From Myxococcales bacterium (lineage in GTDB: Bacteria > Myxococcota_A > Polyangia > Polyangiales > Ga0077539), in contig JAEUKH010000031.1 in assembly GCA_016792845.1 (NCBI GenBank), positions 1 to 64,000 of the forward strand: a stretch of DNA of 64,000 nucleotides. Reading direction: 5' to 3'. The notes under the pieces are model-generated. The model was not told the DNA's origin and did not search any database. It saw only the letters and a list, made by a program, of their open reading frames with translations. The translations under genes were made by a program, and so were the position numbers. Of the stretch, positions 42,877 to 52,409 are shown one piece after another (positions within the stretch are counted from its first letter, which is position 1; each line of letters opens with the position of its first letter).

Positions 42877-43329
42877 ATGTTGAGCATCTGGCGTCCCTTC
42901 GGTTTTGCAGGCAACAACGGCATCGACCGTGAGTTTGAGCGTTTCTTCGCCGACGGCGCGTCGCCCCGGCACACCTTCGAGGCGCCCGCCGAGATCTACG
43001 AGACCGAGACCGAGCTCTCGCTGAAGGTCGACCTCCCCGGCGTGGCCGACGCCGACCTCCAGGTGGGCGTCGAGAACAACGTCTTGACCGTGCGCGCGGC
43101 GCGTCGCCCGAACACCCCGGCCAACGCCGACAGCGAGGGCAACCGCGCGAGCTATCACCTCACCGAGCGCGGCTACGGCGTGGTGACCCGCTCGTTCAGG
43201 CTGCCCACCCGGGTCGACACCGAGCAGGCCAGCGCCCGCTTCGACCGCGGCGTGCTGACCATCTCGCTCCCGAAGCGCACCGAGGCCCGGGCCCGCACCA
43301 TCGAGGTGAAGGTGCAGAACGCCTCGTGA
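42877..43329 (+). CDS. Small heat-shock protein, Hsp20/alpha-crystallin
   Basis: The 150-residue protein has the alpha-crystallin domain at about residues 38-140: A-E-I-Y-E-T-E-T-E-L, V-D-L-P-G-V, the N-N-V-L-T-V-R-A strand, and Y-G-V-V-T-R-S-F-R-L-P followed by F-D-R-G-V-L-T-I-S-L-P. The C-terminal I-x-V-like tail is short. It holds unfolded proteins without ATP. The ATG at 42877 has GGAG eight bases upstream. It is the first gene of a rightward unit with the histidine kinase and the sigma-54 regulator, in the middle of the T6SS locus, which is unusual company. Confidence 0.92.
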   Translation: MLSIWRPFGFAGNNGIDREFERFFADGASPRHTFEAPAEIYETETELSLKVDLPGVADADLQVGVENNVLTVRAARRPNTPANADSEGNRASYHLTERGYGVVTRSFRLPTRVDTEQASARFDRGVLTISLPKRTEARARTIEVKVQNAS

Positions 43330-43377
43330 CCCACTTCTCGCGTCACCGGGGCCCGTGCGAGGCTCACCCTGCCACCC

Positions 43378-44253
43378 ATGAAGCCCCTCTTCGACGCCCT
43401 CTATCACCCCCACGAAGACCGCCTCGAAGCGCCCCCGGGCAGCCTCGCCGCCCTCTGCCCGGGCGCCCGCTTCGCGCCGCTCACCCACGCCCGCGCGCTC
43501 ACCCTCTGGCTCGACCCCCGGGGCCTCCTGCGCCTTGACCGCAGCCCCACCGAGCGCCCTGGCGTCGAGCGCGTGAGCCTCTGCCTCGACGACGACCCGC
43601 TCCACGCGCCAGGCACCGCCCGACGGGCCCTCGCGCTCAGCCAGCACCTCGTGCGGAGGGCCGCCCACGACGCCCGCGGCGCCCTCGTCGAGGCCGTGAT
43701 GGCCTTCGAGCTCTGCCCCGAGGTGCCCCCGGGCCTCGAAGCCGCCCCCCGGGCCCTGGAGCGGGCGCGCAACACCCTCACCTGGGCGGTCGAGCGCATC
43801 GACCCGCTCGACGCCCCGTGCGCCCCTGAACCGCTCAGCGCGCTTCTCTATCCTACAGTTCACTACGCCCGCGCGCGGGCGGCCCAGACAGGCGCCACGG
43901 TCTCGACCCGGATCGACGCCGACGCGACCCTCGCCGCCCCCGCGAGAGGCCTCGACGCCGCCCTCCGCGGCCTCGTCGACAACGCCCTCCATCACGGCCA
44001 GGCCCGGGCCCTCACGGTGATCGCCCAAACCGAAGGAGATCGCCTGGTGATCGGCGTCGAAGACAACGGCCGCGGCGTCGCCCCTGCGGTCGCCCCGCAC
44101 CTCGGGCGGGTTGTTCAAGCCGCCGGACAGCGCGGCGGATCAGGCCATTGGTTCAGTGTGCAGGTTTCAAACATGCTTGAAGGTGTGTTCAGCCTGGAAT
44201 GGGGCCCAAATCAGCCGACTCGGGCTGTGCTGAAGGTGCCCATCGGTCGATAA
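43378..44253 (+). CDS. Soluble histidine kinase-like protein
   Basis: The 291-residue protein has no membrane segment. A candidate phospho-acceptor His lies near residue 95 in R-R-A-A-H-D-A-R-G-A-L, followed by a second dimerisation helix. The ATPase core is present: N box V-D-N-A-L-H-H-G-Q near 201-209, G1 box V-E-D-N-G-R-G-V near 222, and a G2-like G-G-S-G-H-W-F-S-V. The first 80 residues are not assigned. It starts 48 bases after the Hsp20 stop and is followed after 85 bases by the sigma-54 regulator, its likely target. The His box is shorter than usual, so activity is probable but unproven. Confidence 0.75.
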   Translation: MKPLFDALYHPHEDRLEAPPGSLAALCPGARFAPLTHARALTLWLDPRGLLRLDRSPTERPGVERVSLCLDDDPLHAPGTARRALALSQHLVRRAAHDARGALVEAVMAFELCPEVPPGLEAAPRALERARNTLTWAVERIDPLDAPCAPEPLSALLYPTVHYARARAAQTGATVSTRIDADATLAAPARGLDAALRGLVDNALHHGQARALTVIAQTEGDRLVIGVEDNGRGVAPAVAPHLGRVVQAAGQRGGSGHWFSVQVSNMLEGVFSLEWGPNQPTRAVLKVPIGR

Positions 44254-44338
44254 TTCAGTCACCGTTCGACGGTTCGATCACTCATTGTCTTGCCCAGAGC
44301 CCCTTCGGTGACCGACGACGCTCAGTGCGACCCCGGGT

Positions 44339-45916
44339 ATGTATTCCATTCTCCTCATTGAAGATGATGCGTTCGAATCGCGGACGGTGATCGACTTCCT
44401 CCAGCAAGCCGGTCACCAGGTGTCGCATGTGACGAGCGCCGAAGAGGGCATGGCTGCGCTCGACCGCGAGCTCCTCGACGTGGTGCTTCTCGACCTCTCG
44501 CTCCCTGGCATGGGCGGCTTGGAGTTTCTACGCGGCATGGGCAACGACGGCCCGCCTGTGATCGTGGTGAGCTCGAACGCCGACGTCGGCTCGGTGGTCG
44601 CGGCGATGCGCGCCGGGGCCGCAGACTACGTCTCAAAGCCGCTGACGTTTAAGACGCTGGCGCACCTCCTTGACCGGGTGGTCGAGATGGCGCGCCTCCG
44701 CCGTCAGGTCGACCGGCTCGAGCGCGAGGTCATCGGCGACCCCGACCCTGCCCGCACCACCTACGCGCCGGCGATGCGCCGCTGCCTCGATATGGCCCAG
44801 CGCTTCGCCCGCAACGGCGAGAGCGCGCCGGTGCTCCTCGTGGGCGAGAGCGGCGCGGGCAAAGAGGTCATCGCGGCGTACCTCCACCGCAATTCGTCGC
44901 GGGCCCGCGGGCCCTTCGTGCGCATCAACGTCGCGGCCATCCCAGACACGATGATGGAGGCCGAGCTCTTCGGCGCCACCCGCGGCGCCTTCACCGACGC
45001 GCGCCGCGACCGCCAGGGCTTCTTCTCGGCCGCCCAGGGCGGCACGCTGCTCCTCGACGAGATCGCCGAGATGCGCATCGACCTTCAGACCAAGCTGTTG
45101 CGCGCCATCGAGACCAAGCGCTTCTACCCCGTGGGCGCGACCCGCGAGGTGGCCGCAGACGTGCGCATCATCGCCGCGACGAACAAAGACCCGAACCTCG
45201 CCATCGAGAGCGGCCAGCTACGAAAAGACTTGTACTTTCGCTTGGCTACGATGGTCCTCCACCTGCCGCCCTTGCGCGAGCGCACCGAAGACATCGCCCC
45301 CATCGCGCGCTCGGTGCTCTCGGGGCTGCGACGCCAGACCCGCCGCGGCCCGCGCGATTTCTCGCCCGAAGCCATCGCCGCGATGGAGGCCTACCCCTGG
45401 CCCGGCAACGTGCGCGAGCTTCGCAACGCCATCGAGCGCATGGCCATCCTCTGTGACGGCGACATCATCACCCCCGACGACCTCGAAGTCTGCGGCATCT
45501 TCGCTTGGGTGGGCATGAACACCGTCTCGAAGACCAGCACCTCGTCGGGCGAGTGGCCCGTGGCGCCCTCGGGCCACACCGGCGGCTACCCCGCGATCCG
45601 CCCGCGGACGCCGACCGGCGCAGCCCCCAGCCTCGGCTCGTTGAACGCGCAGGCCCCGCAGGGTGCGACCCCGACCCTGGGCGCGAGCGCCGCGCAGACC
45701 CCGCAGGCTCCGTCGCCGGCCCCGCTCCCGCCGAGCGGAGCGAGCGAGGCCCTCGACGTGGTGGTGCGGCGGGCCGCCGAATTGGCTGAAAGACAAGCGA
45801 TTCTGACCGCGCTGGCGCAGACCGGCAACAACCGCACCCGGGCCGCCGACGCCTTGGGCATCTCGCGCTCGACGCTCTGGCAGAAGATGCAGCGGTACGG
45901 CATCAGCGACAGCTGA
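44339..45916 (+). CDS. Sigma-54-dependent response regulator (NtrC family)
   Basis: The 525-residue activator has a receiver domain (1-120; D52 in L-L-D-L-S-L-P-G, Lys in S-K-P-L-T), a sigma-54 AAA+ domain (about 140-385; Walker A G-E-S-G-A-G-K-E, Walker B G-G-T-L-L-L-D-E-I) and a Fis-type HTH at the C-terminus (about 488-522). Between them lies an Ala/Pro/Thr-rich linker of about 90 residues. The sigma-54 contact loop reads GAFTDA (residues 216-221) rather than GAFTGA. It sits inside the T6SS locus next to a kinase, so control of T6SS or Hsp20 expression is likely but inferred. Start is ATG at 44339. Confidence 0.92.
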   Translation: MYSILLIEDDAFESRTVIDFLQQAGHQVSHVTSAEEGMAALDRELLDVVLLDLSLPGMGGLEFLRGMGNDGPPVIVVSSNADVGSVVAAMRAGAADYVSKPLTFKTLAHLLDRVVEMARLRRQVDRLEREVIGDPDPARTTYAPAMRRCLDMAQRFARNGESAPVLLVGESGAGKEVIAAYLHRNSSRARGPFVRINVAAIPDTMMEAELFGATRGAFTDARRDRQGFFSAAQGGTLLLDEIAEMRIDLQTKLLRAIETKRFYPVGATREVAADVRIIAATNKDPNLAIESGQLRKDLYFRLATMVLHLPPLRERTEDIAPIARSVLSGLRRQTRRGPRDFSPEAIAAMEAYPWPGNVRELRNAIERMAILCDGDIITPDDLEVCGIFAWVGMNTVSKTSTSSGEWPVAPSGHTGGYPAIRPRTPTGAAPSLGSLNAQAPQGATPTLGASAAQTPQAPSPAPLPPSGASEALDVVVRRAAELAERQAILTALAQTGNNRTRAADALGISRSTLWQKMQRYGISDS

Positions 45917-45983
45917 GCGCGGCACCGTACGGCGAACGCTTGTCGGTTATCGAAGAGGGTTGAGAGAGGCTTCGGCCCGCCTG

Positions 45984-46013
45984 GGGGCCCCTCGCACGGT
46001 CACGAGAGGCCCC
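45984..46013. terminator. Strong hairpin between convergent genes
   Basis: GGGGCC (45984-45989) and CTCG (45991-45994) pair with CGAG (46003-46006) and GGCCCC (46008-46013), with one C-A mismatch and an 8-base loop. It lies between the rightward regulator and the leftward clpV, so it can serve both directions. Confidence 0.55.
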
Positions 46014-46031
46014 AAAGGGGGCGCCGGGGGC

Positions 46032-48731
46032 TCACTCGGCCGAGGCGACCGCTTCGGCGCTCACGGGCACCGTCGACTCGTCGAACTCGATGCGCCACTC
46101 GCCGGTGGGGCTCAGGCCGATGTTGAGCACCCGCGGGAGCGGGCCCTCGCTCATGCGCTCAAGGAGCACCCGCGAGGTCGCCGGGATGAGCGACCCGCGG
46201 AGGATGTGCTCGACGTTACGCGCGCCGGTCTCGGCCTCGGTGCAGCGCTTGGTGATCTCGTCGACGAGCTCGTCTGAGAAGACGGTCTCGAGCTTGTGCG
46301 AGGTGTAGAGCCGCTTGGCCAGACCGTTGAGGCGCATCTGGGTGATCTCGCGCATGATGCTCCGCGAGATCGGCGCATACGGGATCACCGTCATACGCGC
46401 GAGGAGCGCCGGCTTGAAGTGCTTCGAGAGGATCGGCCGAATGTGGTTCACCACCTCTTCGACGGTGGGCATCTCGTCGCGGTCGTAGACCTTCATGATC
46501 TCGTCGGTCGCGAGGTTCGACGTCAAGATCATGATGGTGTTACGGAAGTTGATGTGACGCCCCTCGCCGTCTGACAGGCTGCCCTTGTCGAAGACCTGGT
46601 AAAAGAGGTTCATCACGTCGAGGTCGGCCTTCTCGACCTCATCGAGGAGCACCACGCTGTACGGGCGCTGGCGCACGGCCTCGCTCAACACGCCGCCCTC
46701 GCCGTACCCGACATACCCCGGGGGCGAGCCGATGAGCCGCGAGACGGTGTGCTTCTCTTGGAACTCCGACATGTTGATGGTGGTCATGAAGCGCTCGCCG
46801 CCGAAGATCGCGTCGGCGAGGGTGATCGCGGTCTCGGTCTTGCCGACGCCCGACGGGCCCACAAAGAGCAGCACGCCCTGCGGCTGATGCGGGTTGTTGA
46901 TCCCGGCCTGGGCGATGCGAATGGTCTCGGCCACGGTCTTGATCGCGTGCTCTTGACCCCTGACCCGCTCGCGGAGCCGCTCTTCGAGCGAGAGCAGCAC
47001 CGCGACGTCGTCTTTCTGCATCTTGCCCACGGGGATGCCCGTCCAGTCGCCGACGACCTTGGCGATCACGTCGGGGTCGACGTCGGCGTGAACCAACGCG
47101 GGCTTGCCCTTCACCGCGTCGTAGGCCGCAATGGCCTCGTGCAGCGCCGCGCGGGCCGCCGTGACCTCGTCGGCCTCTTTGACCTCGGCGGCCTTCTTGC
47201 GGGCCTCAAGGAGGCTCTTCACGGCGTCTTTCTCAGCATTCCACCGTGTGACGAAGTCTTCGATCGAGGCCTCGGTCTTGGCGATCTTCTCAACGAGCTT
47301 CGCGAAGGCCTCTTCGTCGACCTTGAAGCCCGCCGCCCGGTCGCGCTCCAGCGCGTCGCGCTCGCGGTGGTTGTTCTGGAGCTGAACCTCCATGTCGGTG
47401 AGCTCATCGGGCTTGGCGTCGAGGTTGATCTTCACCCGCGCGCAGGCCGTGTCGAGGAGGTCGACGGCCTTGTCGGGCAGCTGCCGCCCCGAGATGTACC
47501 GATGCGAGAGCTTCACCGCCGCGACGATCGACTCGTCACGGATGGGCAGCCCGTGGGCCTTCTCGAAGGTCGCCCGGAGCCCGCGCAGCATGAGCACCGC
47601 GTTCTCTTCTGACGGCTCATCGACGGCCACGGGTTGGAAGCGCCGCGCCAACGCCGCATCGCGCTCGAAGTACTTCTTGTACTCGGCCCAGGTGGTGGCC
47701 GCGATGGTGCGCAACTCGCCGCGCGCAAGGGCAGGCTTGAGCAGGTTGGCCGCGTCGCTGCCGCCCTGAGCGCCCCCCGCGCCGATGATGGTGTGGGCCT
47801 CGTCGATGAAGAGAATGATCGGCTTCGGCGAGGCCTTCACCTCGGCGATGACGTTCTTCAAGCGGTTCTCGAACTCGCCCTTGACGCCCGCGCCCGCTTG
47901 GAGGAGCCCGAGGTCGAGCCCCAAGAGCTCAACATTCTTGAGCTGCTCGGGCACGTTGCCCTCGATGATGGCGATGGCGAGCCCCTCGACGAGGGCGGTC
48001 TTGCCCACGCCGGGTTCGCCCACGATGATGGGGTTGTTCTTGCGGCGACGCGCGAGGATGTCGACCATCTGCCGAATCTCAAGATGGCGCCCGAAGACCG
48101 GGTCGATCTTGCCGGCCTTGGCCTTGGCCGTGAAGTTCTCGCAGAAGCGCTGGAGGTTCTCGCCGGTGCCGCCCGGGGCCGCCGCGCCCGCGATGGCGCC
48201 GCCCGGGCCGCTGCCCCCGCCCGCGGCCTGGGCCACGGCGGTGACGGCCTCGCCCGACTCCTTCGAGGGCGCCACGAGGTCGAGGAATTCTTTCTTCAGC
48301 TCAAGCCGCGGGATCGACTCAAGCTCGGTGAGCGTCTCGGCGCTGTACTTCGCAGTGTTTGAAATAAACTGCTGAATCACATGCCCGGAACGCAGCTTGC
48401 CCGCATCTTGTTCGAGCGAGGCCACCGTCCATGCGTCTTCGAGGAGCTGGTAGATGCTCGCTGAGAACACGGGCTTGCCTGCGTTGCCAGTGCGGAGCCC
48501 CGAGAGGATCTTCTCAAGGCGCCCCACGAGGCGAACGCGGTCTTGCCCGTAGTGATGCATGATGCGCGCGGCGTCACCGTCTTCACTCTCGACGAGCGCG
48601 AGCAGCAAGTGCTCGACGGTGATCTCGTAGCACCGGGCGTTGAAGGCTCGGCCCACCGCCGACTCAAGGGCCTTCACGCCTGTGGGGGTCAAACGACGAA
48701 CGATGGTCTTCGGCTCGACTAGCAACGCCAT
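46032..48731 (-). CDS. tssH: T6SS sheath-recycling ATPase TssH (ClpV)
   Basis: The 899-residue ClpB-type protein disassembles contracted TssB/TssC sheaths. It has the N-terminal repeat domain (1-160), first AAA+ module with Walker A GEPGVGKTAL at about 237-246, the middle coiled-coil domain, and second AAA+ module with Walker A GPSGVGKTET near 623-632, G-S-P-P-G-Y-V-G-Y, LLDEVEKAD and I-L-T-S-N-L-A. The phrases S-V-V-L-L-D-E-V-E-K-A-D-L-D-V-M-N and the C-terminal pattern fit ClpV more than ClpB. It ends the leftward tssE-F-G-H unit, 15 bases after tssG. Confidence 0.95.
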   Translation of the reverse strand: MALLVEPKTIVRRLTPTGVKALESAVGRAFNARCYEITVEHLLLALVESEDGDAARIMHHYGQDRVRLVGRLEKILSGLRTGNAGKPVFSASIYQLLEDAWTVASLEQDAGKLRSGHVIQQFISNTAKYSAETLTELESIPRLELKKEFLDLVAPSKESGEAVTAVAQAAGGGSGPGGAIAGAAAPGGTGENLQRFCENFTAKAKAGKIDPVFGRHLEIRQMVDILARRRKNNPIIVGEPGVGKTALVEGLAIAIIEGNVPEQLKNVELLGLDLGLLQAGAGVKGEFENRLKNVIAEVKASPKPIILFIDEAHTIIGAGGAQGGSDAANLLKPALARGELRTIAATTWAEYKKYFERDAALARRFQPVAVDEPSEENAVLMLRGLRATFEKAHGLPIRDESIVAAVKLSHRYISGRQLPDKAVDLLDTACARVKINLDAKPDELTDMEVQLQNNHRERDALERDRAAGFKVDEEAFAKLVEKIAKTEASIEDFVTRWNAEKDAVKSLLEARKKAAEVKEADEVTAARAALHEAIAAYDAVKGKPALVHADVDPDVIAKVVGDWTGIPVGKMQKDDVAVLLSLEERLRERVRGQEHAIKTVAETIRIAQAGINNPHQPQGVLLFVGPSGVGKTETAITLADAIFGGERFMTTINMSEFQEKHTVSRLIGSPPGYVGYGEGGVLSEAVRQRPYSVVLLDEVEKADLDVMNLFYQVFDKGSLSDGEGRHINFRNTIMILTSNLATDEIMKVYDRDEMPTVEEVVNHIRPILSKHFKPALLARMTVIPYAPISRSIMREITQMRLNGLAKRLYTSHKLETVFSDELVDEITKRCTEAETGARNVEHILRGSLIPATSRVLLERMSEGPLPRVLNIGLSPTGEWRIEFDESTVPVSAEAVASAE

Positions 48732-48746
48732 GACTGTGCCCCTCCC

Positions 48747-49883
48747 TCAGGGCGATGATGATGGGAGACTGCTACCCGTCGACGCAGAAACCTCTGCTGA
48801 CGACGACGTGATCGACGGCACCGGCACGATGACCCGGGTCTCTTTGTCGGCGTTCACCGACACCCAGGTATCGAGGCCGAGCCGTGATGACTCATCTCGT
48901 TTCGAAGAAAGCCGAAGCGCGGGCGTCTCGCCCGGCGCAAGAATAAGCTCGACGTCGAAGTCGAGGGGGTCGCGCACATAGAAGGTGACGATCTCGCGAA
49001 GCTGCGCGAGCCCGTCGCCACCCGGCAAGAAGCGCTGAAACGCCCTGCGACGCAGGGGGCCCAAGATCAACCTGAACTTGCCCCCGCGGTCGAAAACCCG
49101 CCGCCCGATGACCATGTCTTCACCGAGGGTGGTGTTGGCCACCCCGAGCCGCACGAGCTGGCGCTCGTCGATGGTCACCCAACGCCCTACGAATTGCTCG
49201 ATCCCCACGGCGGCGCCGTTAAGAATGTGCTCGAGGGTGTCGCTCACCACGGCCACGAGGCCCGAGGCCGTGCGCGAGCGCGTGGCCAGCAAGGGCGCAA
49301 GGCGCAAGAGCGTGCCGAGGGCGACGTTCGCGAAGGGTCGCTTGTCGTTCCACACGTCGACGCCGGCGAGCGAGAGCACCCGCATCGACCATGCGTCTTT
49401 CGACTTCGAGTGGTAATCCGTGACGTAGCTGTACTTGCTATGAGCGCGGTAAAAGAGCGACAAAATCCGATGGTGAAAGATATCGAGGAACTGCTTCTGT
49501 GTTGAGCGATCGGGGTCTTCGAGCAACACCTCTTCGAGCATGTAGCCAGGCAGCGGCGACACCGTGCCCGTGAGCCCGAGAAAGGTCGTGGTGATCTCGT
49601 AGAGCGGCGCCTCGACGCCCTCGGGCGTGTCGCCGACGTGACGCTCTCGGGTGATCACCCGGCTCACGTCGCTGGTCGAGAACGACAACGCGGCGTCATG
49701 CTTGAAGCGGATCGCCTCACGCCCCACCGGCCCGTCAGAGCCGATACGCTCGGCGCCCTGCTCGGCGGTAGCCCGCTCAAGGATCTCAACCGCGCGATAA
49801 AAGCTCACGCGGCGCGGCGAACCAAGGACGTAGTCGACCAGCGATTTCACAGAACCGGCTGCTGGCCTGCTTTGGCCTTCCAC
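48747..49883 (-). CDS. tssG: T6SS baseplate protein TssG
   Basis: The 378-residue protein is a wedge component that pairs with TssF around the VgrG hub. Family features are F-Y-R-A-V-E-I-L near residue 28, I-R-F-K-H-D-A-A-L-S-F near 57, the L-Y-E-I-T-T-T-F-L-G-L-T-G segment near 92-104, and F-L-D-I-F-H-H-R-I-L-S-L-F-Y-R-A near 132-147. Its 5' end overlaps tssF by 37 bases, so the two are tightly coupled. Confidence 0.93.
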   Translation of the reverse strand: MEGQSRPAAGSVKSLVDYVLGSPRRVSFYRAVEILERATAEQGAERIGSDGPVGREAIRFKHDAALSFSTSDVSRVITRERHVGDTPEGVEAPLYEITTTFLGLTGTVSPLPGYMLEEVLLEDPDRSTQKQFLDIFHHRILSLFYRAHSKYSYVTDYHSKSKDAWSMRVLSLAGVDVWNDKRPFANVALGTLLRLAPLLATRSRTASGLVAVVSDTLEHILNGAAVGIEQFVGRWVTIDERQLVRLGVANTTLGEDMVIGRRVFDRGGKFRLILGPLRRRAFQRFLPGGDGLAQLREIVTFYVRDPLDFDVELILAPGETPALRLSSKRDESSRLGLDTWVSVNADKETRVIVPVPSITSSSAEVSASTGSSLPSSSP

Positions 49884-51598
49884 GAGTACTCCGCCTGTGA
49901 GGGGTGAGATTTGACCTTGAGCTCGCAGAAGGTGTTGACCCCCGCGTGGGCCGCCAACACCTCATCGAGCACCGAGGCAAACAGGTAGAGATCGCCTTCG
50001 CCCGCGTAGCTGCTCTCGTCGAGCTCTAGGGTGATGCCGATGCCGCGCACCGGCACGCCCCGCACCAGCCGCTCGACCGGCCGCGTTGCCACCGAGCGGA
50101 GCCCCTCGATCCGAAGGCGGTTGGCGCGCGCCGCCTGACGGTCGACCAAGGCTTGAAAATTGTAGATCTCAAGCAACGACCTGAGGCTCTCGACCTCGGC
50201 AAGCGCGCGGTAGTTGAGCGCGAGGTGCGCGATCAGACGCCAGTGCAGCGCCTGGCCGAAGGGCGGCCGCACCGGCACCGTCACCGGCGTGATGTTCTTA
50301 AAGCGCGCGAAGGGCGGAGACCCCGGCGCGGGCACCGACACGTCGCCCACCTTGAGCTGCGTCGGCAGACCTCGGTTCGTACACGTCAGCTCGATCGAGA
50401 GCGTCTCTTCGACCGCAGGCACCGAGATGTCGCGGGGCGTGTGCAGCGACAGGTACACATCGACGCCCTCATCAAGCGGAGAAGTCGCCCGCCGCGCGCG
50501 ATAGTACGAAGGCACATCTTCGGGCGAGATGGCGTGAAGGTAGTCGAAAAAAGGGCGGTACTCGCGGCGCTCGGTGCGCCCGGCCTGGAGGCCCGTCACC
50601 TTGTCGACCGAGTAGATCTCGCTGTGCCGCGGGTCGATCTCAGAGGCCCTGAGGAGGTACTCGTGCGCGAGCGGGTCGACCTTCACAGGGTCGGCGTCGA
50701 CGGCGAAGAGGTTGATCGCCGGGGTGCAGTGCAGCTTGATGATGTCTTTGCCGATACGCGACGGGAGCGCCGGCGGCCGCTCAAACTGGAAGACGATCTC
50801 GAAGCGGTCTTCGGCCCGTGAGAGCGCCGCGTCGAGCCCCTTCACGTCGAAGAAGAGAAACTTGCTCGGAAGCGAGAAGAACTCTTGGAGGTTGCGATAC
50901 CCCGCGGGCGCGAGGCGCGGCCACGGCAACATCGCGTTGGTCGGGTCAAAGCCCGCAGGGCGGAGCGCCGCGCGGCCGAGCTCGATGCCCTTGGCGCCCT
51001 GTGAGAGACCGCGCACTTGCACCGAGCGCAGGTGGTGCATCATCCACAGGTAGATCATCGTGCCGACCGCGGGGTCAGCCTGGACGAAGAAGCGCAAGCC
51101 GTCGGCGTGGAAGACCGCCGCGCGACCGGCCTCGTGGGTCTGGAGCTGCAAGCGAATCGTCGGATACGACGGCTGCGCGGTGTCATGAACGACGTCGGTG
51201 AGGGTCACCGGAACGAGGTCGACGTCGCTGGTCGTGCGAAACCGACACGAGGTGCCCTCGACCGGCGTCGACGCCAACTCGGTGCCGCGGGCGATCTTCT
51301 GTCGCGACCGGAGGGCGCCCGCCACAGGGGTGAATTCGACGATCGTACAAGCCGGGAGCGTGCGCAGAAAGTGCGGGAGGAGGAGGTCGCTGAGGGTGTG
51401 GATGACCTCGGGCACGTCGTCGTCGAGGCGCTCTCGGATGCGCGCCGTGAGGAAGGCGAACCCCTCCATCAGACGCTCGACGTCAGGGTCGCCCCCCCGC
51501 TCGGCCAACATGCCGGCCATGTTCGGGAAGGCCTTGCCGAACTCGCGGCCTAGGTCACGAAGATAGGTGAGCTCGCTCTGGTAGTACTTGCTGAACAC
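49847..51598 (-). CDS. tssF: T6SS baseplate protein TssF
   Basis: The 583-residue wedge protein begins with the family signature Y-Y-Q-S-E-L-T-Y-L-R-D-L-G-R-E-F and F-P-N-M-A-G-M-L, then D-P-D-V-E-R-L-M-E-G-F-A-F-L-T-A-R-I. Length matches the family (about 580-620). Together with TssG it forms the trimeric wedge of the baseplate. Its start lies 74 bases after the tssE stop and its end overlaps tssG. Confidence 0.95.
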   Translation of the reverse strand: MFSKYYQSELTYLRDLGREFGKAFPNMAGMLAERGGDPDVERLMEGFAFLTARIRERLDDDVPEVIHTLSDLLLPHFLRTLPACTIVEFTPVAGALRSRQKIARGTELASTPVEGTSCRFRTTSDVDLVPVTLTDVVHDTAQPSYPTIRLQLQTHEAGRAAVFHADGLRFFVQADPAVGTMIYLWMMHHLRSVQVRGLSQGAKGIELGRAALRPAGFDPTNAMLPWPRLAPAGYRNLQEFFSLPSKFLFFDVKGLDAALSRAEDRFEIVFQFERPPALPSRIGKDIIKLHCTPAINLFAVDADPVKVDPLAHEYLLRASEIDPRHSEIYSVDKVTGLQAGRTERREYRPFFDYLHAISPEDVPSYYRARRATSPLDEGVDVYLSLHTPRDISVPAVEETLSIELTCTNRGLPTQLKVGDVSVPAPGSPPFARFKNITPVTVPVRPPFGQALHWRLIAHLALNYRALAEVESLRSLLEIYNFQALVDRQAARANRLRIEGLRSVATRPVERLVRGVPVRGIGITLELDESSYAGEGDLYLFASVLDEVLAAHAGVNTFCELKVKSHPSQAEYSWKAKAGQQPVL

Positions 51599-51672
51599 CC
51601 TGCTGCCATCTCCCGCGATTGTTCGTCAGGGTCGCCGACTGTGCCGCCCGGCACAAGCGCCCCAAAGAAAAC

Positions 51673-52062
51673 TCACTTCACGCTCATGTGCCCCCCAGCC
51701 CGAAGCTGGGTCTCGAAGCGTACCGCCCCTTTGGCGTTCTTGGCAGCCAATTGAGCCGTGATCTGAAACTTCAGGGTCAGCACTTCTTCGTCTCTGACGT
51801 GCTGCACCACCACGTTCTTGAGGCGCGGCTCGTACTGAAGAATGGTCGCCCGGATCGACCGCTGAAGCACCTGGATCGACTCAGGGAAGTTGTGCACGAG
51901 GTCGGTGAAATCGACCACGCCGAAGTCGGGCACCGTGGGCGACTCGCCCTGCCGAGTATTCAGAAGCCCGCGAAGATGCTCGACAATCGACTCAAGCTCG
52001 TCGACCCGTACCCGCATCGGGTCGGGGGCCGCCATACGCTGCAAGATGCCTCGAACACCCAT
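51673..52062 (-). CDS. tssE: T6SS baseplate protein TssE (gp25-like)
   Basis: The 129-residue protein carries the gp25-like fold: G-I-L-Q-R-M at the N-terminus, a helix with L-R-G-L-L-N-T-R-Q-G-E near residue 34-45, V-V-D-F-T-D-L and the central strand Y-E-P-R-L-K-N-V-V-V near 78-87, including the conserved E-P-R-L motif. It starts sheath polymerisation at the baseplate. I chose the ATG at 52062; a GTG nine bases upstream is possible. It heads the leftward tssE-F-G-H unit. Confidence 0.93.
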   Translation of the reverse strand: MGVRGILQRMAAPDPMRVRVDELESIVEHLRGLLNTRQGESPTVPDFGVVDFTDLVHNFPESIQVLQRSIRATILQYEPRLKNVVVQHVRDEEVLTLKFQITAQLAAKNAKGAVRFETQLRAGGHMSVK

Positions 52063-52409
52063 CGGTGACACCCAATCGGTCTAACGAAATGGCTCTACCG
52101 GGCCCACCGATGGCGGCGACCGACCCACGTCATCGCACGCCACCGTCGGCGGAGGGTAGCGCCCGAGGGGGCGGCTCTGTCAATACGCTCGACGCCCTCA
52201 ACAGAGCTCTGCATCGCCCGCTGCGACGCGGGCCGATCAAGAGAGGTTGAGGGTTTTGAGAAGTGTTGATTCGGGTGAAATGGGTGTGCGATGTTGCACG
52301 GCGACAGCCGTCGGGCGGCGTGTGAGGCGGGTCGGTCCCGTCTCTGGCCGCGCGTGGGCCGCGGGGCGCATGAGGCGTCCTCCGCTTCGATGGGGAAGGT
52401 CAGACACCC
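52063..52409. other. 347-bp divergent region between tssE and tssJ
   Basis: It must hold the promoters of both core T6SS units. I found no perfect -24/-12 or -35/-10 element. TGGGTG with TTGCA at 52281-52298 resembles a sigma-54 site but the spacing is one base too long. The rest is GC-rich with no repeat. Confidence 0.45.

Noticed and set aside
42556..44118. Long minus-strand frame across the Hsp20 and histidine kinase genes.
   Set aside because: Low-complexity Glu/Gly/Arg product; both genes on the plus strand have clear domains.
52281..52298. Sigma-54-like TGGGTG...TTGCA upstream of tssJ.
   Set aside because: Spacing between the GG and GC elements is 11 bases, while functional -24/-12 promoters need 10.
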